From NCBI GenBank assembly GCA_030849465.1, contig JARVLF010000016.1:124001-188000 (forward strand): a stretch of 64,000 bases of DNA, in the 5' to 3' direction. Every line of letters begins with the position of its first letter. The first letter of the stretch is position 1. Below, one piece after another: positions 40,346 to 49,365 of this stretch. The notes below the pieces were generated by a model. The model was given only the letters and a program-made list of their open reading frames with translations. It searched no databases and was not told the origin of the DNA. The DNA comes from Moesziomyces globuligerus (Eukaryota; Basidiomycota; Ustilaginomycetes; Ustilaginales; Ustilaginaceae). Position numbers and translations under genes: made by a program.

Positions 40346-41278
40346 ATGAAGTCGACCCTGGTGGCGAGCTCGATGACGGTGCTGGTGGCGATGCTGGCGA
40401 TTTCGACGACCTCGGCGGTACCCGTAGAGATGGACAAACGACTGTAAGCACCCCATCCGCATCCGACCGCAGCGCCATGCAGATCACGACGGGCCAAGGT
40501 GGGAAACGAGGTGACTGACATGTTTCTTATTGTGGGCAGGATGATGGCGTTGTCCCTAGATGCGTCTCCGACTATTCCAGCGTTGAACCTGGGCGGACTG
40601 GCGCCCACGGGGCTGGGACCTATGGCGGGGCAGATCGAGAGTATGATCACGCAGGTGGTGGATGGCGTCACGCAGCTGATCCCTACGCTGGTCCCTACAC
40701 CAACGGCACCGATGATCGTAGCGGGCATCACGCCCGATATCGTGGTAGCAGCACCTACGCCGGACGTCAACATGCAGGTGGACGTGATGGGCCAACTGGC
40801 CATGAAGGCGCTCAATGCCTTCCCCGCCCGCCTCCTGCAGAACCTCGCCGAGATCCAGAGCATGGCGAGCTCAGTGATCGCCGCCGCCGCCACCGCCACG
40901 CCGAGCATCGCCGAGTACGTGACGACCGAAGAGGGCAAGGAATGCACCAAGACGACCACCTTTGCCGTACCGACGTTCGCGACGACGGGCGTGATCAATC
41001 CGCTCTCGATCCTCGCTCAGGCTCTGCCCAACCCCACGCCGATCGTGAACGAAGTCACCTCGGTCATCGGCGGCGTCACCTCGATCCTCAAGCTCCCCGC
41101 CGCTCCGGCTCCTACAGACCTGATCCCGCTGCTCAGCTCGATGCAGCTCCCCGAGATCGACTTGCCCATGCTGCTCGGCAACAAGCAGGACGCCTGCATC
41201 AAAGACTCGGCCGGAAACATGGTCGGCCTCTGCGGCAACGGCGCTGTGCTCAAGGACAGCGAAACCATCGCACTCTAA
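40346..41278 (+). CDS. Small secreted protein with dibasic pro-site, unknown function
   Basis: Two exons, 40346-40443 and 40540-41278 (96-nt intron, GTAAGC...GGGCAG), encode 278 residues. The unspliced frame stops at the donor's TAA, so splicing is needed. A signal peptide (1-24, TTSA/VPVE) is followed by a short pro-segment ending in KR (31-32), a Kex2-type site, then a Pro/Ala/Thr/Val/Ile-rich mature part. That part has repeated short motifs around PTP (LVPTPTAP, VAAPTPDV) and only three Cys, one in KECTK and two in QDACIKDSAGNMVGLCGNG. No enzyme signature or GPI-anchor signal is visible. I do not recognise the family; a smut-specific secreted or cell-wall protein, possibly an effector, is the best guess. 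The gene is flanked by long non-coding regions on both sides. Confidence 0.8.
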
Positions 41279-42318
41279 CCTTGCTGCCTCAACTGCGGCA
41301 AAATCGCAGCGAGGCTGAGGTACAGCAGCCTTCGTAGAGCCTGACCCTTGCGCTTATCGCGACGAGGGTTTAGAGATCCGAACCGCCTGCCTCGAAGGAG
41401 ACACTCCCGTCTCTCACCCTAGCTCTGAAACACACGCACACACACGCACACGCTCATTTCCTTCTCGCCACGGACCACGCTCTGCATCCAAGCTTTTCTC
41501 TAACCAAAAGAACCTGCCCCAAGTCTGTCAGACAGAGCTTGCAGTGGCGAGAGAGCGAGAGAGCGAGAGAGCAGCCGCAGCCACAGCGCCAGGGACTGCA
41601 GGGGGCAAGTCTAACAGTGAAATGCGGGAAAAAATCGGTCAGTTCGGCCGATGCATTTGCCGGGCCGCACGGAATGGACGGATGCGCTTTTGCCGCGGCG
41701 CTTCCCCGGATTTTGGGAGCGCGCGGCGATGCGCTGAGTTGAGTTGCGCCCGCCCGCTTTCGCCCCCGCAATTTCCGAGCAGCAGCAGCTGGCGAGTGCG
41801 AATTGACCGAGCTGGCGTTGGAATTGGAGTTCTAGTTGGAGCTGGAGCTGAAGGAGCGAAAAGCGCAAAGGCCATCCTGCAACGACTTTGGGTGCGAGGC
41901 AGTTGGAAAGACCGGTCTGCCGGCAAATGCCAACCGCCTGGTTGCCGCCGCACCTCGCCGCTTCCTCGCCTCCTTCCTCGCCCCCCCCCCCCGCAACTCG
42001 GCCCGGAATGATGTCCTCGCCGTCAATCTCGGTTGAACTACTCGCAGAGATGCCGAACCCCCTTCCCCCTGCCCTTGGCTCTCGCTCGCCCTCCCTGGGC
42101 TCGGCAAACCTCCTCCGCACCTGATCATCCCGCTCCTGCCCAGGATCTCTTTCGCCTACCACAACGACGCTCGTTGCTCCTTCTAAGCTACCTCCTTCCC
42201 CATCGTTACCGATCTTCCCCCTCCCCCGCCTTGTGACGGTGCTGATCGCTTCTCGGTCGCTTCTACCTCTGCACTTTCGCACAACCGGAACCTCTTGGAC
42301 CAGACACGGCAGCCAAAG
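41279..42318. promoter_or_regulatory. Intergenic region upstream of the acyl-CoA synthetase gene
   Basis: About 1 kb containing a short imperfect GAGAGAGC tandem repeat (41549-41574), a homopolymeric C-run (41981-41992) and a long C/T-rich leader (about 42030-42310) directly before the synthetase ATG. No gene was recognised. Confidence 0.5.
41981..41992. repeat. C homopolymer, 12 nt
   Basis: An uninterrupted C-run in the non-coding leader region; its length is prone to sequencing error. Confidence 0.9.
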
Positions 42319-44337
42319 ATGAGCTCCAACGCCGGCTCGAGTGCGCCGGCCGCCAAGCGCACCATCACGCAGGACTTTACGGGCGACAAGGACAACCTCG
42401 TGCCGCTCGAACAGGTGGACAAGCTGCTCACGGCGCCCGGCTCGGCGCTCGAGACCGAGGTCCGCCTCGTCAATGGCCGTCTGATCACCGTCTGGAAGAC
42501 TCTCCCCGACTCGGTTCGTGATCTCTGGCTCTTTGCCGCCACCGTAAGCTCTTCCCCCCTTCCTTTCTCCAGGTTTTGGTTCATTGCTGACTTGTTTCTG
42601 CTTGCTTGGGCCGGGTAGACGTACGGGCCTCGGCCGTTTATCGTGGCCGAGGGCGAGTCGCACACGTACTCCGAGGTGCAGGCGCGCGCGCACGTCGTGG
42701 CGACGTGGCTCTCGCGCCAGTTTGGCATCGGCAAGGGCGACCGCGTAGCGATCGTGGGGCGCAACCACGTCGAGTTTGTCATCGGCTTCTTTGCGGTGCA
42801 TCTGCTCGGCGGCGTTCCGGCGCTGGTCAACGCCTTCCTGCCCGGACAGAGCATGTACGACTGCATCCGCGACGTCGGCTGCAAAGCCGCCCTCTTTGAC
42901 GTCGAGCGCTTCCGCCGCATGCGCGACTCGGACGTCGACCTCATCGCCAAACTCTTCGGCCCCGCTGGTCCCGAGTGCGTAGACGACTTCGACTGCACCC
43001 CGGGCGCACACGCCGGTCTGACCGGCGTCGCCGTCTTCCCGCGCGCCATCTCGGGCATCGTCCCCGAAAACCAGCGCGAGTGGGCCAAGGCCAAGGCGGG
43101 TGAAAGGGTGTTTGATGCCGCCGAACTCGACAGCAAGTTCGCCCAGATCGCACAGCGCGCCGATGCGATCCCCAAGGTCGCCATCGCCCCCGAGGATTTG
43201 GCCTCGGTGCTCTACACTTCGGGCACGACGGGCAAGCCCAAGGGTGTGGCAGCCACGCATCGGCAATTCATCTCGGCAGGTCCCAATGCTGGATACGGCG
43301 TCGCGAGGGCGTACGTGCGAAGGGGCCTCGCACCTCCCGTTCCCCAGCCCGACGACGAACAGGGCTCGACGATGCTCCTCATCCCGCTCTTCCACTCGAC
43401 GGGCATCCAGTCAGGCCTGGTCCCGAGCACGGTGAGGGGCAACAAGGTGTGTCTGCTGCCCAAGTACGACGTCGAGGCGGCGGCGCGCATGATCCAGCAG
43501 CACAAGGTGCAGGTGGCTCTAGGCATCGGTTTCATGGTGCGCGAACTCGTGCTGAGCAACCACGATCTGCCTTCGCTCGAGGCCATCTCGCACGGCGGTT
43601 CTTCGAGCGCCAAGGAGATCCCGGAAGAAGCGCGTGCCAAGAAGCCCGCGATGCTCGTCGGTCAGGGTTACGGCTCGACCGAAGTCAACGGTGCCGCCTC
43701 GGGGCTGGCGGGTGACGACTACCGTCTGCGTCCGACCAGCGCTGGGCGCGCGCCACCGACGATCGACATCCGCATCGTCGACCCCGAGACGCTGGTCCAG
43801 GTGCCCAACGGCAAGGTGGGCGAGATCTGGATTCGTGGGCCGAATACGGCGTTGGGCTACTGGGGCAAGAAGAAGGCGACCGAAGAGGCATTCACCAAGG
43901 ACGGATTCTTCCGCACGGGCGACCTGGGCCGGAAGGAGGACGACGAGTACATCTACGTCATGGATCGCAGCAAGCACATCATCATCCGCGGCGGCGAAAA
44001 CATCAGCGGCACCGAGGTCGAGACGGCCATCTACTCGGAACGCCGCATCATCGACTGTGCCGCCGTCCCCATCCCCGACGAGCGCTTCGGCGAGACCGTC
44101 GGCGTCGTCTGCGTACCCCGCGTCGAGTTCCAGAAGAACAACCGTCCCACCGAAGACGACGTCCTCGCCATCGCTCGCAAGCTCCTCCCCAAGCACGAGG
44201 TCCCCGACTTTATCTGGATCCGCGACGAACCGCTCGAGCGCAACGCCAACGGCAAGGTCGACAAGGCCATCGTCAAGGAGGCCGCCCGCAAGCGCCACGC
44301 CGAACGTAAAGCCGCAAACATCAAACCCAAGCTCTAA
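42319..44337 (+). CDS. AMP-forming acyl-CoA synthetase (ANL superfamily)
   Basis: Two exons, 42319-42543 and 42619-44337 (75-nt intron, GTAAGC...GGGTAG), encode 647 residues. The protein would activate a carboxylic acid to an acyl-adenylate and transfer it to CoA. The P-loop is YTSGTTGKPKG (274-284), followed by GYGSTEVNG, the FFRTGDLGRKEDDEYIYVMD hinge region, GGENISGTEVE and the catalytic Lys near the end in ERNANGKVDK. The substrate cannot be read; fatty acids are most likely. The C-terminal tripeptide PKL fits a relaxed peroxisomal PTS1 signal, suggesting beta-oxidation. The N-terminal exon (VPLEQVDKLLTAPGSALE) is family-like, which supports the intron. It faces RRP41 convergently. Confidence 0.88.
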
Positions 44338-44549
44338 ATTGTTACCTTGCCCATCCCCTCAGCCCCTTGCTTTGGAAAGATGTGGATCTTGCACGCCCGG
44401 AATCGTGATCTTGCATCAGGAAATATCAGCTCCATCTTTATCGTCGTTTTGGCGGAAGAAGTCCGAGTCACAGTCCCCAGGCGCAAACAAAAGGGTAGGA
44501 GGCTCGTGTTATGATACAAGTACAAAGAATGAGGTGGTCGGTGTGCGGG

Positions 44550-45438
44550 CTAGAGCATCATGTCGTCGTTGGCGTCGTCGGAATCGGCGTCTTCGGCGAG
44601 TGGCGGCGCCTCGACCTGCTTGCCGGTCATGGCCTGTACGAGCGTCTTTGTGCGATCGCGCACGGCGAGCTGCATCTCGTTGTGGAGCACGGCGGCTGCG
44701 TCGATGGCGAGGGTGAAGATCTGCTGGAAGCGTTCGACGTGCAGCCGTGTCTCGAGCGAGGCGAGCGAGACCTGCTTGGTGCGCGGGAGCACGGCGACGG
44801 TGAGGTGGGGCAGATCCATCTCCTCTGCGTTGGAGAGATCGAGCATGGCAGCCGTCGAATGGATGCCGCACGAGACCGAGGCGACAAAGTCCTGCATAGC
44901 GATGCCCGCATCGAGCAGCGCCAGCGTCGACGCGTTGATCGCCGCAGGCAGCACGCCGCCGTCCTGCTGCTGCACCTGGACAAAGATGTCGATCTGCGAG
45001 CGCGGATACAGATGCGTGTGGACCACCGGCTCGAACGTCGACTTGATCGCGCTCGCGAACTCGACCAGCCTCCGGTCGCCCCGATTGCGTCGCTGTCGCT
45101 GCATCGAACCCCACGGCGCCAGCGAGACCTCGACGTTGAGCGAGGCGCGGTCGTGCAGGATGTTGGCGCCCGACCGCGCCTCGCGAGGTCCAAAGACGGT
45201 GGCCGAGACGATGGTCAGACCATGCGTGATCTGCGCAGATCCATCGGCCGTCGTGTCCTCGGAGCCACCGAGCTGGATGGCGATCGAGCGCAGCTCGTAC
45301 TGCTTTCGGCCATCGACGCGAAAGCCGCCCGCGTTGAGGAGCTCCAGGCGAGACTGCTCGTTCAGCACAGCAACGGTTCAGAAAAGGTCAGCTTTCACGG
45401 CCGCTAGCAGGTAGGGAATGAGCATCGGTTCTTACCAT
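44550..45438 (-). CDS. RRP41: Exosome core subunit RRP41 (EXOSC4/SKI6)
   Basis: Subunit of the nine-subunit RNA exosome ring (RNase PH fold), acting in 3'-5' RNA processing and decay. The preferred model has a first coding exon holding only the ATG (45436-45438), an 82-nt intron (45354-45435, GTAAGA donor, GAGCAG acceptor) and a second exon 44550-45353. This yields MSRLELLNAGGFRVDGR..., matching the universal MSRLE start of RRP41, 268 residues in all. The unspliced frame from 45368 would begin MLNEQSRLE. Family sequence includes DGSAQITHGLTIVSATVFGP, LYPRSQIDIFVQVQQQDGG and LALLDAGIAMQDFVASVSCG. A short acidic C-terminal tail is present. As in other eukaryotes the subunit is expected to be catalytically inactive. 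It is divergent from APC2, with 279 bp between starts. Confidence 0.93.
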
Positions 45439-45717
45439 CGCTGTAAGCGTCCAGATCCGATGAGACGCTGATGGAGGCGGGTCGGTAGGGAGTGCAAGGG
45501 GATGGGGAACGACAAGATTTCTCCGAAGTGTCGAGGTGGAGAAGGCCGACTCGAAATTCTCCCGGACTCCATCTTACCGATTCCTCCAGATCGAACCCGA
45601 TCCGACTGCGCGCCTCAACCTCCACGCGCTTCGTGTTGGTCTCGGGAGAACAACTCGCCGACTCACCTTCACCACACCATCACTTGTCGCTCCGCCGCTT
45701 GCCAGCTCCTCGTTGCC
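45439..45717. promoter_or_regulatory. Bidirectional promoter, RRP41 / APC2
   Basis: These 279 bp separate the divergent start codons of two essential genes and must contain both promoters. No individual element could be assigned. Confidence 0.55.
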
Positions 45718-48100
45718 ATGTCACTCGCGGCAGCCTGGCAGCGAGCCGTACAAGATCTGCAGGGCGCAGGAGCGGCGTCGCTCAACTCTTCCGCAGACGC
45801 CTACCAGGCGCTCACCGCATATCTCGAGCCGCGTGCTCCATCGGCATGCCGCTTCTTCGACACGGACTCGCAATCCTTCTATCTGGATGCACACGCCAGC
45901 AGTGCTCTCGAAGCGCTTGTAAGCCATCATTCTGCAGAGCCATCGAGCTCCAAAGCGCATCTCGCCAGACCGAGCCCGGCGCTCCTGGGGCTCTCCGGCC
46001 ACTACATCCAGCGATGCACGCTCGCCTTCCGGGAAACAGCGATAGACTGCGGTATAGCCACCCTCGGTCACAAGGGGAGATTACAGTCTTCTCTGGCCGA
46101 TGACCTTCCCGCGAACCTCGTCGCCATCGTCACGTGGTTCCATGCCTGGCTCTCGCCCTACGGCGACTCTCACATCTTCGAGGGTATGCCAGAGCACCAT
46201 AGCCAGCTGCGCCGATCGCTACAGGAACAGCTGCGGGCTCTGGTAGATGCAGCCACTGCAGAGGCGCTGCGGTCCCTGCTGGAGCAGCTTGTGGCTGAGC
46301 CCACGGATCCCGACCTTTCGACGTGCTTTGTCGCGCATCTCAGCCTGGCTGGGTTGTCGAGCATCGCGCTGACGCTGCTTGGGCGCGTGATGCAGCGCGA
46401 GATCGTCCGCAAGGTGAGGGCGGTCGTCGATGCGGTGGAGGTTCGGCCGCATGACCACATTCTGCAGCTCGAGTCGGCGGCCCGCCCCATGCTGCAGGAA
46501 TGGCTCGATTCGCACGCCAAGCCGCGCTTCCAGGCCATCCGGCATCTGTGCCTCCAGCACGAACTGCCCGGCGACGATGCGATGGCGGATCACGACACGG
46601 AATCGGAAGCGGACGGGACCGGGTGGAAACGACGGCTGGATTCCGAGCTGGATGCTGCGCTGTGCCTGACACGTGCCAACCAGCTGTTCGACCTGGTGGC
46701 GGTGTATCCCGAGTCGACGGCTGCGCTGCAGGACCTGCGGCTGAGCCTGCAGACGGCCGACGAGCGGCTGAGCGTGGCGCGCAAGCTGTCCGAGGCGCTG
46801 CAGCTGCGGCTGCTGCATCCGGGCGCGCACACGCGCGACATCATCCAGATGTACGTGCATCTGGTGCGCGCGCTGCGCGAGATCGATGCGACGGGCGTGG
46901 TGCTCTCGCGGGTGGTGTCTCCGTTGCGCCGCTACCTGCGTGCGCGCAAGGACACAGTGCGCGTCATCGTCGCCTCGATGCTCGGTGACGACCCGGACTT
47001 CACCCTGCTCAAGGACGAGCTGGAACGCGCCGACCAGGAGGAGCAGGCGCACGAGGACGAGGGCAAGCTCCGGCGAAAGCGCCGCGGACGTCGATCGTTG
47101 CAGACGGCCGAGGCCGCCTCGGCGAAAGGGGGGCGAAGCAAGGCGAAGAAAAGGGCGGCAAGGCGGAGGATGGCGGTGGAGGTGTCGGATAGCGAGGCGT
47201 CGTCGGACGAGGACTGGGATGATCCCGACTGGGTCCCGAAGCCCGTCGAGGCCGGGAGCGCGTATCGGATGTCGACGTCGAAGGACATTCTGTCGATGCT
47301 GACGAGCATCTTTGACGACCGGACCGGCTTCATTGCTGCGCTCGAGAAGAGCATGGCGGATCAGCTGGTGCACGTCAAGGGCTATCGGGCGATGAACGAG
47401 TATCGCAACAACATGATCCTCAAGAAGCGGTTTGGCGAGAAGAACATGGGCAAGTGCGACGTTATGCTTTCGGACGTCACCGAATCGCGCCGCATCGACA
47501 GCGAGGTGCACCATCGTCGTCGCGCGCACGCGGCTGCTGCGCCGTCTGCGGCGTCGATGGTGTCTGGGGTGGAGGGGATGGTGTCGCGCTTGCATCCGCT
47601 CATTGTATCGCGGCAGTTCTGGCCCGAGCCCACCACGCAACCGGACACGGGGGGTGGGCGACTTTACGCTGCCGCCGCTCTTTGGCATGGCGCAGGAGGA
47701 ATACGGCCGCACCTTCAGCCAGACTAAGGCGATGCGGAAGCTGCATTGGCTCAATCACCTCGGCTCGCTCGAAGTCGAGGTGGAGCTCGATTCGGGCGAG
47801 CAGATCGCCGTCGAGTGTTCGCTCCTCCAGGCCGCCGTGCTCGAGCTCATCTCGCGCACGCATACCGCCCACCGCTCAGACGCTCAGCCCAGGATCGTCA
47901 CCCAGTCCGACGTCATGGACCAGCTCAACCTCCAGCGCGAAACCGACGCCGCCGACGCCCTCGCCTTCTGGCTCAACCACGGCCTCCTCCAGCCCGTCCC
48001 CGGTCTTCCGGACGCATTCGTCGTCCAAACCCACCTTGCCGACGTCGGCCAACAGCCCGACCAAGCCGACGACCTAGACGCCGACAACGACAGCCTCTGA
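45718..48100 (+). CDS. APC2: Anaphase-promoting complex cullin subunit APC2, with apparent 1-nt frameshift
   Basis: The cullin scaffold of the APC/C ubiquitin ligase, about 793 residues if the frame is repaired. Cullin-homology marks are SPLRRYLRARKDTVRVIV, DILSMLTSIFDDRTGF, then MNEYRNNMILKKRFGEKNMGKCDVMLSDV and SRRID, SRQFWPE, and after the break FSQTKAMRKLHWLNHLGSLEV with the C-terminal winged-helix region to DADNDSL. The frame opened at 45718 continues past FWPE but loses homology at a run of six G (47649-47654) and stops at 47727. The homologous C-terminus continues in the next frame, so one extra base appears in the run. Because both halves are well conserved and APC2 is essential, an assembly error is likelier than a pseudogene. 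An acidic and Lys/Arg-rich insertion lies near 440-500. Confidence 0.88.
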
Positions 48101-48231
48101 CGCGCACATCCTGTCCTCACAACTCTCAGACATAACAATGTAGTAGGCTCGCACGGCGCCAAGTCGCAAAAGGAAGCAGTGTATTATCTGACCAAGGACC
48201 AGACGCAAGCTGCGAAAGTTTGAATGCAGCA

Positions 48232-49107
48232 TCAATCCTTCTTGAGCTCTCTTCGGATGACCATCACCGCGCCGGGCTGCTGTTCGTCTTCGCCACCGAT
48301 GGCCTCTGCGACGCTAAAGGGGACATCGGAAGGCAAGCTGGCGAGGTCGACGGCTGCTGCGCCCTTGGGCTGTTGCTGGTCGGCGTCGGTGGCGGCGGCG
48401 GCGGCGGGTGTGCGGACGACAAAGACCTCGAGGCCATCGCCGACCTCGATGTGGCGCTCGGTGGCCGAGGTGAATGAGTCGACGACGATCTTGAGCACAT
48501 CGGGGAGTGTCATGTTGCCCGGTTGGGGCACCCTGTGTTCGGGCGTGTCGGACTGGTTTCGGAACATGATCTGGTTGTCGAAGAAGGGCTGGATGAGCGA
48601 CTGCGCGGCGCCTGCGGCGCGGCAGAACTCGCGTTCGTAGCTACCTACGGGGTCGAACGAGTAGACGGCGCCCTTGCCCTGCTCGTCGAGGCCGCCGAGG
48701 ATGTTGTAGACGTAGTAGGGGAAGAAGCGCTTGCCGTAGAGCATGGTGGAGAGCATGCGGGCGATCGAGTGCAGCGGCATCGAGCGACCGTGCGCATGGC
48801 GGTACATCTCGAGACGCTGGCGGATGCGCGAGACGAGCGCCTCTGCATCGGCGGCAAAGCCGTTGGTCGCCAGCGTCGCCTTGTCGTTAAGTCGGAACAC
48901 CTTGGGCTTGTAGCGCGTCTGGATGTTGTAGCCCGTGCTCTGGCGCGTGTCGGATGCGATGACGCAGAAGTCCGTGCCGCACACCGCCGCGATGCTGCCG
49001 CCGTTGGAGTCGTAGGGCGAAAACTGGTGGCCGACGACGTGGTCCTTGGGCGCAGCTGCATGTGCTGGCCCGCGTGACGAGCCGGGGAATTGACCGAAGA
49101 GCGACAT
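48232..49107 (-). CDS. PRE7: 20S proteasome subunit beta-6 (PSMB1/PRE7)
   Basis: The 291-residue non-catalytic beta subunit of the 20S core. The start at 49107 is chosen because ATG 49179 adds 24 unrelated residues. Family sequence is continuous: SPYDSNGGSIAAVCGTDF, ASDTRQSTGYNIQTRYKPKV, TNGFAADAEALV, YGKRFFPYYVYNILGGLDE, then GAVYSFDPVGSYERE and DSFTSATERHIEVGDGLEV. The usual catalytic Thr1 region is replaced by GGSI, as expected for inactive beta-6. An insertion of about 45 residues rich in Ala, Gln and acidic residues sits just before the last strand and is not in the yeast protein. The gene is convergent with APC2, 131 bp apart. Confidence 0.95.
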   Translation of the reverse strand: MSLFGQFPGSSRGPAHAAAPKDHVVGHQFSPYDSNGGSIAAVCGTDFCVIASDTRQSTGYNIQTRYKPKVFRLNDKATLATNGFAADAEALVSRIRQRLEMYRHAHGRSMPLHSIARMLSTMLYGKRFFPYYVYNILGGLDEQGKGAVYSFDPVGSYEREFCRAAGAAQSLIQPFFDNQIMFRNQSDTPEHRVPQPGNMTLPDVLKIVVDSFTSATERHIEVGDGLEVFVVRTPAAAAATDADQQQPKGAAAVDLASLPSDVPFSVAEAIGGEDEQQPGAVMVIRRELKKD

Positions 49108-49365
49108 GGTGCGAGTGTGACCGGAAAGTAGGGGACGAAGTCTGCCGAGGAGAGCAGATGAAGGTCGAGGTGGAAGCAAGGTGTGAGGATGGAGGTCTGG
49201 CCGCGTCAGTGTCAGTTGCGAGCCGCGCGCATTCGCATTTGGCCTGAGCGAGCCGTCGTCAGCTCCACACGCTCCATTTTGACTGCGCTCTCGGCTGAAG
49301 CCTCACGTGAAGCGCAACCGCACAGACCGATCAGCTGGAAAAATACTAGCAGTGTTACACTTTGC

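Noticed and set aside
41611..43395. Antisense open frame of 594 codons
   Set aside because: Overlaps the acyl-CoA synthetase exons, whose P-loop and hinge motifs are unambiguous on the plus strand.
47606..47697. Intron in APC2 as the explanation of the frame change
   Set aside because: A GTATCG...GCAG pair exists, but splicing it would delete the conserved SRQFWPE segment; a 1-nt error in the G6 run explains the data better.
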